Shown piece by piece: positions 21,401-31,719 of a stretch of DNA of 64,000 bases; positions within the stretch are counted from its first letter, which is position 1; every line of letters starts with the position of its first letter. The position numbers and the translations under genes are program-made. Origin of the DNA: Euglena gracilis (lineage: Eukaryota > Euglenida > Euglenophyceae > Euglenales); NCBI GenBank assembly GCA_039621445.1, contig CP154954.1, positions 62,168,898 through 62,232,897 on the forward strand. Direction: 5' to 3'. The notes below the pieces were generated by a model, which was not told the DNA's origin, made no database searches, and worked only from the letters and a program-made list of their open reading frames with translations.

Positions 21401-24400
21401 TTATTGTTTTCCCCCAGGTCACCAGTTTTTCTTTTATTCTGCAGATGACCATATTGAATATGGTGACCGTGATCGACACAATCTCAGTACATTGTTCTCA
21501 GACAGCCCCCACAAAAACATCTTTGATGTACTCGAGTTCATGCATCAGGCGCGGCTGAATGGAGACTCCGTGATGGTTCATTGTGAACAGGTGACATCTC
21601 TCTCTTTCTATTTTGGCCTCAGTTCAACATCAAATTCACATATTCTTTCATGAAATCATTAGAAGTGGCATTTTTGGTTTTTTTGTCTTAAATTTGTTAT
21701 ATGTTCGTTGGGCCTGTGTAAAACATTTATATCACATATAGCACGAAGTGGAGCCCCAACATTTAAGTGGGGTCGTGGGGGGTGACAGTGGAGGGGGGGA
21801 GTCAGCTTTGAGGAGAATCATTCATTACCAATATCATAGATCAGCATCATATGGTGTATCTTCAAAGTTAGGCTTTAAAATAACTCAAAAACACTGGCAT
21901 GCAAATTAAATTCATACAACATCCATCCATCCATCCATCCATCCATCCATCCATCCATCCATCCATCCATCCATCCATCCATCCATCCATCCATCCATCC
22001 TATCAGAATAATAACAAGAATTGCAGAAATGGGACAAATCTGCCAAAATGGGCAAAAATGGTGTAAATTGGTCAAACAATGGGTCAAAAATTGCCTAAAA
22101 TTGGTTAAATTTAGGGCAATGGGTGGCCCAAATTATTCAAAAGATGGGGCAAGTGACCCAAAATCTTCCAAAATGGTTGAAGAAATGGAGCAGGCACAAT
22201 CAAATGTTGTGTGCACTTTTTTTTTTATGGAGGAACCCCCCATATGTACACTTATTGGGTTTTACATTACAGATATATCTCTATTATATTTGTTTGTCTG
22301 CGTGTGTATTTCCACACATAGTGAATATTTGTATATTGATATGCGCACATGTTCTTGTTTGTGAAGTGAAAGTTCATATGTATTCATCTGTATACTCGGT
22401 GTGTGTGTGTGTGTGTGGTATGTGTGTGCGTGCGTGCTTCCTTGTTGTTATTGTTGTTGTTGTTGTTGCTGTTGTTGTTGTTGTTGTTGTTGGTGTTGTT
22501 GTTTTGTTTTGTAGGGCAAGCGGCGGTCTGCCACTGTGATGGCTGCCTACCTCATCTGGTACATGAGCCATGCAGTCGCCCCACTTTCGTTTGAAACCTA
22601 TTGTTCAATGTGTTTGCCAAAGCCAGCTCAGAAGCGTTAGAAGTGTTGGTGAGGTCGTGGGGCGGGGTGCTTTCTTTTGCAACCCGATGGCATGACCGCA
22701 ACCTTTCCCGGAAGGACTCCATCCAGCTCATTCAGTCCAAGCGCCGAGGAGCCACTGTCCCTGGGATTTGGCGTGATGAGTTGCAATTTCTGGCCGAGGT
22801 TTGCATTCGGTGAATCCAGGGGGTCAAGGTTCTCTCCTGCCCCCAGGGCTGCACTGGAAACCCCGAAACCCTGTGCGTTGTGGAGGTCAACCCCTCCCCA
22901 CCATTCTCCCCACCACTCTTTCCTGTATTCCCAGAGGCGCAGATTTATTGATTTCGATTTTCCTTTGACACCGAACGAGTTTTTGCCATGGTGATGGTCA
23001 AACACCTATAGCCAAAATGACCTAAAATGGCCTAAAATGGCCTAAAATGGCCTAAAATGACTTTTTGGTCCCCCTATAGGTGGGGGTCCGTAAAATGGCC
23101 TAAAATGGCCTAAAATGGCCTAAATTTCCTGTATTCCCAGAGGCGCAGATTTATTGATTTTGATTTTCCTTTGACACCGAACGAGTTTTTGCCATGGTGA
23201 TGGGCAAGCACCTATAGCCAAAATGGCCTAAAATGGCCTAAAATGACTTTTTGGCCCCCCTATAGGTGGGGGTCCGTAAAATGGCCTAAAATGGCCTAAA
23301 ATGGCCAAAAATGGCCCAAAATGGCCTAAAATGGCCTAAAAAATGGGAAAAAATTTGTTGCACAACAATTTTTTTTTGTGAACAACTGTGGCCATTCAGG
23401 TACTGGTTTCTTGGTGTCTTTTGTCAATGTGGACGGCGAACAGTGGATTTGGTGGAGGAGCACAGCCCCACAAGGCCCTTTTTTTTTATCCCAACTAATA
23501 ATAGTATCAGTCCCCAAATCCACAGTCCCCAGCCTTGTTTTGGTAGCTGAATTTTGAAGGTTTGGACAGCAGCATTTTTCTTACTCCCATCCTTTTTTGG
23601 TGTGCAACGATGTCTGCTTCGCAAATAATGAAACAGTGCAAATTTGGAATGAGGCGTGGGGAAAAAGGCAGAAAAATGAAAGATGTTGGAAAAACTCAAT
23701 TGAAAGAGGTGTATGCTTAATCGTTAGGTACTGGGGATTTCTTCAAATCATGAACCATTTTTTCAAAACAACAAATAATCACGCCGAATGATCAAATGAC
23801 CTAAACAACTACAAACAATTATGAATGAGATTCTCTCTTATTTATGAACGTGTTCAGAGGGTTTTCTTTTTAGTATTAAAAGGGGGAAACCAAACACGGA
23901 GAAGAGGAAGTGTTTTGGGAAACATAGATTTTGGACCAGATAGGAAAAATATAAGCCACATGCAGATAATGAAGATGGAAAATTCCCCCAGAAAGTTCAG
24001 AAACTTCTTTTTGCAAAATCCCGCAAAATGGTGTAGATTTCACAAAAATTCAAAAAACTGGGCGCACAAATAAAAACTTTAATATTTGTCCAACGTTTTG
24101 TTCCTGGAAATTTTTCACTGCCACAAATTCTTACTGTTCAGAATTTCTCTATGGTGCATGAATTAAGATTTTTGTTGAGCTTCCCATGGTTTTGATCCAG
24201 TGTGCATGAATTTTGCATGCTTTTTTGGATGTACATTTCTCATTACTGAATAAGAGAAGGTTCGCACACGTTATTATGCAGTTTTCAGGACAAAAATGAC
24301 GCAAAATTATGATTTTCAGAACCCCCACCTATACCTTAAAATGGCCTAAAATGGCCTTAAATGGCCTAAAATGGCCTAAAAATGGGGAAATTTTTGGGCT

Positions 24401-26052
24401 TGACCATAGGTGCTTGGTGATGGGTGGGGGGGGGGGTCACCCCCCCCCATCAGGCCTTCCTGTGCAACACTGCTCGCTTTGTGATCAGGTTGAATGTTCA
24501 GGTTGCCAGTGCAAGGAGGGGATTTCGGATCCCCCCAAAATGAGGATAAAAAGACGGTCCTCAAAGATGATTGGGTGTAGGCTTGTTTCTCACCTGACAT
24601 GCAATCAAAAATCAGCCCAGCTCATTCAGATCTCCTGTGCTGCTGTTTTCATCGAAAACGTTTTTATTGCCCCCCTCGAAATCATTTTTGTGCTTTGTGC
24701 TTTGTTTAAGTTACAAATTGAGCAACGGCAAGAAACCGCCATGCACTGCTTTTTCGAGGAGAAAGCTGAGGGTGCAGATCAGGGTGTATGATGTATTGTG
24801 CTGAGCATCAATACCCCCCCCCCCATTTATAACCCCCCCCACCTATAAACCCCCCACCTATACACCCCCCCCCTTTGGGCCGACCAACCAAACCGGGACC
24901 TATAACCCCCCCCCCTCGGGGAAGAAAAATGAAAGCTGCCGGGGACGATTTTTTTGGCCGCAAACCACCAAAAACTGATTTTTTGGCAATTTTTTGACAC
25001 CGACCATCATCAAAAATGCTATTTTTGACCCAATTTGCCGAAAAACTGCCAATTTGGGTGGGTTTCGGGGTCATTTTGGGGGGTCGGATTTTCACCAACA
25101 ATTCCGGGACCTATAACCCCCCCCCCCCACCTCTAACCCCCCCGACCCCTTCGGCCGACCAACCAAACCGGATCCTATAAATCCCGGGGGGTTTGTAAGT
25201 GGGGGGGTTTAGTGCCTGCCGTGGAGCGGATGGCATTTCGCCCATGCTTCATTTCCGGCCATCCACCGGTTTCCCACAGCGCCGTGCCCAGCTGGACCAA
25301 GCCCTGGCTGCACAGGAGTGCAAACTGGACCGACTTCTTTCACAGCCAGGTGGCCCCGCGTGATTTCGAAATTGCTTCATGCCCAATTGTTTTGCTGCCC
25401 GTAAACATTTGTGATAAAATGAGAGGGTTGCCCATTTTCCCCCAACTCCGGTGAAGCAATTGCAACTGACAGAATCTGTTTTTTCATGGGGTGTTGGTAG
25501 GAACAGATGCTTTCATGTCAAATCTTGAAGAATTATATATACCCAATGGTTTCTGCTTTCTTCACCGGTGCCAAGTGCCGGGGGAAGCGAAGGCCGGTTT
25601 TTGATTTTCTGGTTTTTGGCCAAATTATGGAAAAAAAAGTGCACAAAAAAGTGGTTTTGGGGCTTATTTTTAATGCCAGATTCTTCCATCGCTTTGTTTT
25701 TTTTTTTTACGGGGGATCCGATCCCCAAAGTGAAAGTCTGGATTGATCTCTTTCTTTTGAGCTCCCCCGTCCTGCTTAAGGATAACCGCAAAGCCCCCTA
25801 TTGGTTTCTGCTGCCAACCAGCTTGGGCCATAGTTCATCCATTGCGGCAGCAGCCGTGGTTTATTTCGTCATTGTGTTTGCCGTTTGCAGATTTGCGGAA
25901 ACAGCTGGAGACGGACTTGAAGAAAAGGCTCAAAGAAAGCAGAAGGGCTCAAAGTCAAAGTGTGCTCCTAGGCCCATTTCAGTTTCAGTTTAGTGCGGCA
26001 AATCAGAAAGGATTTCGACAACCTCTGCAAAAAGAAGGATCTTCCTGAGTGA
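18375..26052 (+). CDS. dual-specificity protein phosphatase with coiled-coil tail (9 exons)
   Basis: Nine exons join in phase: 18375-18422, 18469-18612, 20736-20850, 21445-21590, 22515-22574, 22715-22798, 25280-25349, 25891-25959 and 25994-26052. They total 795 nt, or 264 residues and a stop. Residues 1-45 are Ser/Pro-rich. The phosphatase domain (about 46-199) has [12 protein letters not shown] at its start, a likely general acid Asp in the DDHIEYGD loop (about 103-108), and the signature HCEQGKRRS (Cys149, Arg155) that fits HCx5R. The closing helix pair has [11 protein letters not shown]. Residues 200-264 are charged and heptad-like (coiled coil). The family removes phosphate from Tyr and Ser/Thr of proteins. 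The substrate is unknown. The ATG follows CCTCCCAG, so it may be an internal exon of a longer gene with upstream exons at 11.6-14.6 kb. The join between exons 5 and 6 is the least certain. Confidence 0.8.
18469..18612 (+). CDS. phosphatase exon 2, start of catalytic domain
   Basis: The acceptor is TTATCTGTGCAG and the donor AAG|GTCTGT, phase 0 to 0. It encodes a Ser-rich segment and then [20 protein letters not shown], the usual first strand of the family (pattern: hydrophobic, Leu, aromatic, hydrophobic, Gly-Asp). Confidence 0.75.
19770..19885. other. AT-rich island
   Basis: About 115 bases are nearly all A and T (for example ATATAAATATATTACATATT), unlike the rest of the window. No frame. 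It lies in a phosphatase intron. Confidence 0.7.
20018..20281 (-). CDS. possible - strand fragment, unknown
   Basis: 87 codons on the - strand read in part [20 protein letters not shown] and [20 protein letters not shown]. The first third overlaps the repeated element at 20235. Composition is fairly protein-like but no domain or splice site supports it. Confidence 0.2.
   Translation of the reverse strand: MWNCLEDSKIKASLALHMLPPHQMILPPCKVSGSIFLVPTSCKIIQIIPKTIDGQIYQLPNAALINNCDIIYAFAHRNNVVVLMIDD
20736..20850 (+). CDS. phosphatase exon 3
   Basis: The acceptor is GTCTATCGCAG and the donor CTCG|GTTTGT, phase 0 in and 1 out. It encodes [20 protein letters not shown] and on to FHYKL, the Gly-Ile-x-x-Ile strand and the strand before the acid loop. 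Confidence 0.8.
21445..21590 (+). CDS. phosphatase exon 4 with catalytic Cys
   Basis: The acceptor is TTTATTCTGCAG and the donor CAG|GTGACA. Phase 1 makes G+AT an Asp codon. It encodes the acid loop, the NLSTLF helix start and [10 protein letters not shown] with the catalytic cysteine. Confidence 0.85.
21918..22001. repeat. (ATCC)n microsatellite
   Basis: About 20 uninterrupted CATC/ATCC units in a phosphatase intron. Confidence 0.95.
22515..22574 (+). CDS. phosphatase exon 5 completing the HCx5R loop
   Basis: The acceptor is TTTTGTTTTGTAG. The frame starts [20 protein letters not shown], completing the signature across the splice. The donor GCA|GTCGCC is in phase 0. Without it the frame runs to TAG at 22638. 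A GC donor three bases earlier is also possible. Confidence 0.75.
22715..22798 (+). CDS. phosphatase exon 6, C-terminal helices
   Basis: It encodes [11 protein letters not shown] and [12 protein letters not shown], matching the family's final helices, and ends at GAG|GTTTGC in phase 0. The acceptor ACCTTTCCCGGAAG is weak. The frame is open upstream to 22603, so the true start may be earlier. Confidence 0.65.
22919..23330. repeat. 206-bp tandem duplication
   Basis: Two copies begin TTTCCTGTATTCCCAGAGGC at 22919 and 23125. Each contains CACCGAACGAGTTTTTGCCA and ends in ATGGCCTAAA tandem units. Inside each, CACCTATAG and CTATAGGTG form an inverted pair. The duplication lies in the phosphatase intron. 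A related CACCGAACGAG-like word occurs near 32870. Confidence 0.85.
23020..23345. repeat. ATGGCCTAAA minisatellite
   Basis: More than twenty copies of the decamer ATGGCCTAAA run in blocks at 23020-23060, 23090-23124, 23220-23245 and 23276-23345, with a further block at 24337-24383. Confidence 0.85.
24811..25205. repeat. CCTATAACCCCCCC block
   Basis: Repeats of ACCTATAACCCCCCCC and CCAACCAAACCGGGACCTAT bracket about 160 bp with no coding sense. Similar ends are at 36723-36800. It probably marks a small inverted-repeat element family. Confidence 0.5.
25280..25349 (+). CDS. phosphatase exon 7, coiled coil
   Basis: The acceptor is CGGTTTCCCACAG and the donor CCAG|GTGGCC, phase 0 in and 1 out. 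It reads [20 protein letters not shown]. It follows exon 6 in phase although 2.5 kb away. Heptad spacing of Leu residues suggests a coiled coil. Confidence 0.7.
25891..25959 (+). CDS. phosphatase exon 8, coiled coil
   Basis: The acceptor is TTTGCCGTTTGCAG. Phase 1 makes G+AT an Asp codon. It encodes [20 protein letters not shown]. Two donors are possible (25954 and 25960), both in phase 1. Reading through gives an alternative end at TGA 26046. Confidence 0.65.
25994..26052 (+). CDS. phosphatase exon 9, C-terminus
   Basis: The acceptor is TTTCAGTTTCAGTTTAG. Phase 1 makes A+TG a Met codon. It encodes [18 protein letters not shown] and TGA. The intron before it would be 34 or 40 nt. Confidence 0.55.
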
Positions 26053-26287
26053 CACTTTTTTTTGTTATTTTCGTTCTGTGGTTTCCTTGCGCAATCCATC
26101 TTAAGTGCTGCCTTTGAAACAAGTATGGTCTTTTTTTTGCAAAGAGCATGTATTTGGCGTTGATTTTTTTTTTAAATTATTTCAGCTCAGATATGGGGGG
26201 GGGGGACTGCCCAGCCTCAGCAGCACCCCCAGAAGGTGGTGTTAGCCCAGCTAACCCATCTCACCCAACCCCCTTTTTTGCTGGGTC

Positions 26288-26599
26288 CATGTGAAAATTT
26301 GAAAAAGTGCTCGACAGAATTTTTTCACGGTTTAGGGCGTTGGATATGCTGACTCTATGGGTAAGGTTTTTGGTTGCCGTTTTTTGTTTGCCCAACCCTG
26401 TCCAATTTACGTTTAGGAGGCTGAGCTCAGGTACCTTGTTTTGTTGTCTGCAGTTGTGGAGGAGGAGGATTTGCCAACCCCTTCGACCGCATCTCCTGAC
26501 TGCTCCCCGGTAATGTCCCCTGCACTGGTGAGCGACCGGGGACTCAGTCAGGCGTCCCTTGTCTGTCACACCGACGCTCCTCCGATCCAGGCCAAGTAG
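26288..26599 (+). CDS. candidate exons, unknown
   Basis: A frame reading VLDRIFSRFRALDMLTLW ends at TGG|GTAAGG (26361). The next acceptor TTGTTGTCTGCAG (26453) opens a region where all three frames are open. One frame reads EEEDLPTPSTASPDCSPVM and stops at 26597. Another gives CGGGGFANPFDRIS if a 14-nt exon (26417-26430) is used. The good splice signals suggest a gene, but the frame is undecided. Confidence 0.35.
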
Positions 26600-29230
26600 C
26601 TCTCCCTGGCGCCTTCCGCCCTCTGCCACGGTGTAGAATTCGTCCTGGAATCAACCTCACCATGCCCTATTGCGGCCACTGGAGTGCTTTGGGCTGATCG
26701 CGACATTTATGTACTGTTTCCACCTTCCCTGTTTGTCATTAGGACTCCAGTCTCAAAAAAATTTCTCCCCCGAGCAGAGGTATTGATGCAAGGCAGTGAG
26801 GCAAGGCAGTGAGGGGGGAGTGTGATGTGACGGGCAAGGTCAGATCTTTTTTTTTTGTTCTTTAAAGTCCCTGTGGAAGAACCCCATCAACAAGAACCCC
26901 ATCAATAAGCAAGTCTCTTTCTGGAATCACATTATGATGGTGCCCCTTACCTCCACAAACATAGTATTGTTTAATTATTTTCATTACTCCCCTCTCAAAA
27001 CACTCCTCATCCTGCGATATTTCTCAACCAGTGGTGGGTTGGACAGCATACGGGCTCTCCAACCATCAGATTGACGCTGAGCTGCAGGAAAGCTCTGTGG
27101 CTGAGCAATGCAGATTTCTATGTCGATCCACAATAGGGTTTTCCTGTTTTCTGTTATCATATTTTTTAGACGTGACTCAAATTCATCATTATTACAGTAT
27201 AAAGTTGTATAGTTGTAAAGTTGTATATTTGTCAGATCATTTTTGAATTATATTAATTTTTTTAATTTTCTTAATGGAAGTTAAAGAAAAGTGCGACAGC
27301 TATTTGCATATGCGATTCAAAAGAGAACACTGATAATGACCTTATTTCAATTCTGGCAATCCTCGGTTGCTTTCATCCATGGAGCCTTCTGCCTGCAAAG
27401 TGTTCAATGTATTTGCCTTCTCCCTGACCATGTTTTCTTGCTTGGATTCCTCTCTGGAGGGGATAATACTGGAGGATCTTCAATTTTTTTGATACACACA
27501 CATTTCTGAAGCTTTCTGCAAATGCGAAGTCCAAAAGTCGTCAGCAGAGCATTCTGTTCGGTAATGGTGAGATCTGATTTCCCACCAAACAACTGGAATG
27601 AACCCAAACAGACCGAGTGAAATACATGGCTGTGCCTCGGCCGTCAGGACTGCTGTCAGCGCATGGCACCTTTACCACCGTTTGGTGTTCCAACTAATTT
27701 CCGCAGCGACCGTTTTTATTCTGAAAAACGTGTGCGTTTAGTTTCAGAATATAATCAGCCGTAACCAAGCACCTCTGATGATGCTGGGCGATGCTGGGCG
27801 ATGCTGAATTTTTGGAGACCAGAGGTGGGGTTCCGATGCTGGGCGATGCTGGCATTTTTTTTTGCAATTTTTGGAGAATTAAAGAATTAAACCTGTTTTT
27901 GGATAATTTTCCCATAAATCTGCATTTTTACACCCACGTTGTGCATTTTGGATCAATTTTTGCTTATTTGGGGGCTCTTTGTCACTGATTTGGCAAACAT
28001 TGGGCTAATTTGGGTCAATATGAGCACATTTTATGGCAATTTTTGGCCATTTTACGCAATTTTGGTGATTTTGGGTCATTTTTCACAATCTTTTGTTGAC
28101 ATTGTTGGCATTTTTGACATTGTTGACACTGTTGGCATTTTTGGGCATTTTTAGGTTATTTCAAACCGTTGTAGGTCATTTTGGGTGCTTTTTGGGGGCT
28201 TTTTGTGGTGTAATTGTCCAGCATCTGCATCTTGTCCAGCATCTGCATCCATTGCATCTTGTCCAACATCTGCAACCACTGCATCTTGTCCAGTATCTGC
28301 ATTGAATCTTACCTTATCCAATATTCACTCATCTTATCCAGTAATTGCGTCTTGCCTAAAGTCTTCATCCATCCAAAATAACCACAAAAGCCCAGAAAAT
28401 GACCACGAACCCAAAATTGAAGATGCAGATGCTGGACGAGATGCAGATCCTGGACAATTACAAGATGCAGATGCTGGGCAAGATGCAGATCCTGGACGAG
28501 ATGCAGATGCTGGACAAGATGCAGATGCTGGACAATTACAAGATGCAGATCCTGGACAAGATGCAGATGCTGGACAAGATGCAGATGCTGGGCAAGATAC
28601 AGATGCTGGACAAGATGCAGATCCTGGACAATTACAAGATGCAGATGCTGGGCAAGATGCAGATCCTGGACGAGATGCAGATGCTGGACAAGATGCAGAT
28701 GCTGGACAAGATGCAGGCACTGAATATGATGCACACATTGACATTGGACAAAATGCAATGGATGCAGATAGGTCTAAAATTGGCTTTGGCCGACCAGTTA
28801 AGAGTAACTCAAAAGCAGCAAAGGATTATGGTGTAGTCGCTGAGCTCTGGGAAGCTTGCCTTTTTGAGGCAAGTTGCAAACCTTGCCACAATCACATGGA
28901 ATGACTTGCCTTGCTTCAGGGGGGGTGCTCTTGTACTGGACGGTCGCTTCGCCAGAGTGGGGCTGCTCTACTATTTGGACCCTGCTCTTGTAGAGGGCAC
29001 GCCCTACTATTAGGGGGGGGGGTTAGCTGCAAGCCAAAGGCGGCCAAAGGTGGGTTAAATCGAGCAAAGTAGCTAAAAGCGGCCAAAAGTGGCCAAAAGC
29101 AGCCAAAAGTTGTACAAGTGGGTAAATGACCAAATGTGGATAAAAGTGGATGAAGTGTCTGCAGATGCTGTTTGGATGCTCTGGAGGCAGGTATCTGACT
29201 GAATGTGGGTACAAGAGGTACACCTCTAAG
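26600..29230. other. mostly non-coding, includes simple repeats
   Basis: 26600-27700 shows no convincing exon on the + strand. A - strand frame at 27404-27607 (with KSDLTITEQNALLTTFGLR and a Pro/Lys-rich tail) looks protein-like but cannot be placed. 27760-27860 holds GATGCTGGGCGATGC units. 27900-28200 is T-rich with TTTTTGGCATT-type words. Confidence 0.35.
28215..28730 (+). repeat. GATGCAGATGCTGGACAA minisatellite, both orientations
   Basis: From 28424 to 28730 an 18-base unit repeats about 16 times with 6-base variants (GACAATTACAA). In the + frame it encodes Asp-Ala-Asp-Ala-Gly-Gln repeats inside a 239-codon open frame (28185-28904). The reverse complement of the unit (CATCTTGTCCAGCATCTGCA) is at 28215-28310, so the array can fold back. 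Whether it is translated is unknown. The open frame may be a by-product of an 18-base period. Confidence 0.8.
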
Positions 29231-29299
29231 GGCTTCAAAGGCGATGCTGGGCGATGCAGGGCGATGCTGGGCGATGCAGGGCGATGCTGGGCTCAAGGA

Positions 29300-29506
29300 C
29301 ATCCCATGCAACGTTGCCACAAAGCAACGTTGTTCTCGAGGTGCTGATCAATCAGTTTTCCCGGAAGACAGCCTACAGATGCTTGACATTGAAGTCTGGG
29401 GATGGGCGGGCAGTCAACCACGGAGATAGAAGGAACCAAAGATTTGGATCTCTCCCTCCCTCTGTGTCTTTGGCTGTTCCTCAAAAAGGGAATGCTTTAG
29501 GTTGGA
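29300..29506 (+). CDS. candidate exon, unknown protein
   Basis: The frame reads NVVLEVLINQFSRKTAYRCL and continues through NQRFGSLPPSVSLAVPQKGN to a GTAAGT donor at 29507 (phase 1 out). The strong donor and protein-like sequence support it. The left end is undefined and abuts GATGCAGGGC repeats (29241-29290). The exon at 31641 accepts phase 1. Confidence 0.45.
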
Positions 29507-29963
29507 GTAAGTGGCTTTATTCGTCGTGCTGAGGAGTGGGTCAGGGTCAATGAGCGTTGGTTTTGCGGAGTGGGGGGGTTTGACCCCCTTGAGCCCCAGG
29601 GAGTCTCCCCTCGGAACCAAGAAAATTTCCTGAGTCTTTGCGCTGAAGAAGATATTTTTGTGGCATTTGTTTTTGATTGTGTTCAAAAAATAGTGCGCAA
29701 AATCGCGATTTTTGGCTTTTTTTAGTTTGTAATTTTTTTTTGCTTCTGTTGGGGGTCCCGACTCACCCCCCCCGCTAATACCCTAGGGAGGCTTCAGCAG
29801 GGAACACAATTTCACTTTTTTTTTTAAATTCCTCCATGGGAATATGATTTTTCAGCTTAATTGCATTCATTTCGATTGAAAGTTGGAGGTTGAAGGTTTC
29901 ATGAGACCATCATAATGGTTTGGTACCAGCCGCACCATCATCCAGAGAGATGCTTGGGAATCA

Positions 29964-30230
29964 TCAGCCCCCAAGAAATGTTGTGAGATCCTGCAGTGTT
30001 CCATGCCAAAGGGTTGTATTTTTCGTCCCGCCCCCTGTTTTCTCCAACAAGATGGGAATTGCCATCCACATTGGCTCAAAGCGCCCAAGCATTTCATAAA
30101 CGAGATTCTTTGACTGGCCTGTCCCGGCATTGAGCATCTCTGGTCTGTCTCGAAGATTGATTTTGGAGTATTCTGAGAGCAACGTTGTTGTAGCAATGGC
30201 GTCAGGCTGTCTGTGCTGCATGTGATGCAT
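29964..30230 (-). CDS. candidate - strand coding sequence, unknown
   Basis: ATG at 30230 opens 88 residues starting MHHMQHRQPDAIATTTLLSE, with NLVYEMLGRFEPMWMAIPIL in the middle, to a stop at 29964. The composition is protein-like with no repeats. It is the best - strand candidate in this half and runs against the general + orientation. GTGQSK is not a true P-loop. It may be an exon of a transposon or host gene. Confidence 0.35.
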   Translation of the reverse strand: MHHMQHRQPDAIATTTLLSEYSKINLRDRPEMLNAGTGQSKNLVYEMLGRFEPMWMAIPILLEKTGGGTKNTTLWHGTLQDLTTFLGG

Positions 30231-30814
30231 GGTCAGAACACAAAAGAGTTGGGAATCTGTTTAAGTCCAAGCTTCGGTTTATGGCTGCATGGAGGAACCA
30301 AACCATAATTGCTCCAATAACCCAGACCCCAAAAATCTATGTCATGTGCTTGGGAGGGATGCGGATGGCATGCTCCCGCATAATTCCACATAATTTTTTT
30401 TGGGCCAAATGCAACAAGATAATTTTAAATGTCAAAAATGTCCCAATGGCTTCACCAAGCTCCCAGGCCTTTTTTTGTGTTTCCACATTTTTTTGCATAC
30501 TATTTTTGATTTGTATTCTATTCTGCTTAATCGATTTTTTTTCAGCAACCTTTTTCAACAACGGACCCAAGAAAGGAGACCTGGGGTTTTATTTGGGAGG
30601 GGATCACAGTCCAACCCCCCCCCCCCCGGGTTTTCCCCCAATTATTCCGCATCAGGCCATTTTGGATTTAGTTGGTTTATTTTGGGCCAATCTGTATAGT
30701 TTTGAACGAATTTCACCTCGTGGTCACCTAAAGTGCACACGTGAGCAAGCTGGCCCGGAATAGCCCTAAAAAAACCCTGATTGATCTAAGATGGGCACGT
30801 TTGGGGCCCATTTT

Positions 30815-31325
30815 TTAACCAAGGTTAGGCACGTTAATCACGGAACCACGTTGGGCATATTAGGCAACCAAGTTTGGTTTATCAGATGAAGTACGATTGG
30901 TCGTTAGCAACGATGTGTTAAATCGTGTGGTTACCAGGTTAGGCACGTTCGGTGACTGCGTTATGCACATTACAGGGCCATATGTTTAGGCATGTTGTGT
31001 TACAACGTGAGGGAAGTTATGCAATCACATACCTATCATATATCACACGATGGGGGACGCCATTTAGACACGTTGCAACCACGTTAGGCAAATCAGTTAA
31101 CCGCATCGGACATGTTTAATGGCCCCATTTCATCACCACATCAGGCACGACATGTGACCACGTTGAGAACGTTAAGTGACCACCACGTCAGGCATGTCAA
31201 CCAACCACATCAGGAACGATTGGTCTACATTGAGCACATTGTGTGACCACATTACATAAATGATGTAAGCCACCTCAGGTGACCACATTAAGCACATTAT
31301 GCGGCCCAGTTATGTGACACAGCCA
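30815..31325. repeat. degenerate satellite, about 20-bp period
   Basis: Roughly 25 diverged units follow TGACCACGTTAGGCACGTTA, for example GTTAGGCACGTTAATCACGG near 30825, ACCACGTTAGGCAAATCAGT near 31079 and ACCACGTCAGGCATG near 31181. Base composition differs from both flanks. It has no open frame. The decay suggests an old array. Confidence 0.75.
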
Positions 31326-31640
31326 TCGGGGAGCAACCTCACGTGCATTTCCTGAGGTGGCTTTGGTGTTGATGATGTTGAGATTGCCATAGTCTTCGGA
31401 GGGGAGGGGGCAACAGCGATATTTCTCGATGGTTGCACAGCAGCGTCATCCCAACTGTATTGACCTAACCAGCCTAACATGAGGATTAGCCAATTCCATT
31501 GCAGACATCACATCGCCTTGAGATAGACACAGGACTGAAACTCCAATCAAATATTTGTCAGGTTGGCTTGAGAAAAAACCCTCAAAGACCCCATTTCCCG
31601 TCATTTCTCTCATTCTCACCCCCCAAACCCCCCTTTTCAG

Positions 31641-31711
31641 CACCAACCAAACCCAGACCACCCCAGGCACAGGTCCCCCTGGGGGGTTCGGCCCGGACCT
31701 ACCCCCCTGGG
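31641..31711 (+). CDS. candidate exon, Pro-rich
   Basis: The acceptor CCCCCCTTTTCAG and donor GGG|GTAATT bound 71 nt. In phase 1 it reads PTKPRPPQAQVPLGGSARTY and leaves in phase 0. That links 29506 (phase 1) with 33340 (phase 0). Confidence 0.45.
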
Positions 31712-31719
31712 GTAATTTG

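Noticed and set aside
21875-22087. Frame with MDGW repeats
   Set aside because: Translation of the ATCC microsatellite on the opposite strand.
22374-22571. Thr-rich and Val-rich frames over (GT)n and (TTG)n
   Set aside because: Pure microsatellite translation. The real coding here starts at the splice acceptor at 22514.
28309-28758. CPASAS and HLVQHL repeat proteins
   Set aside because: Other-frame and other-strand translations of the 18-base minisatellite.
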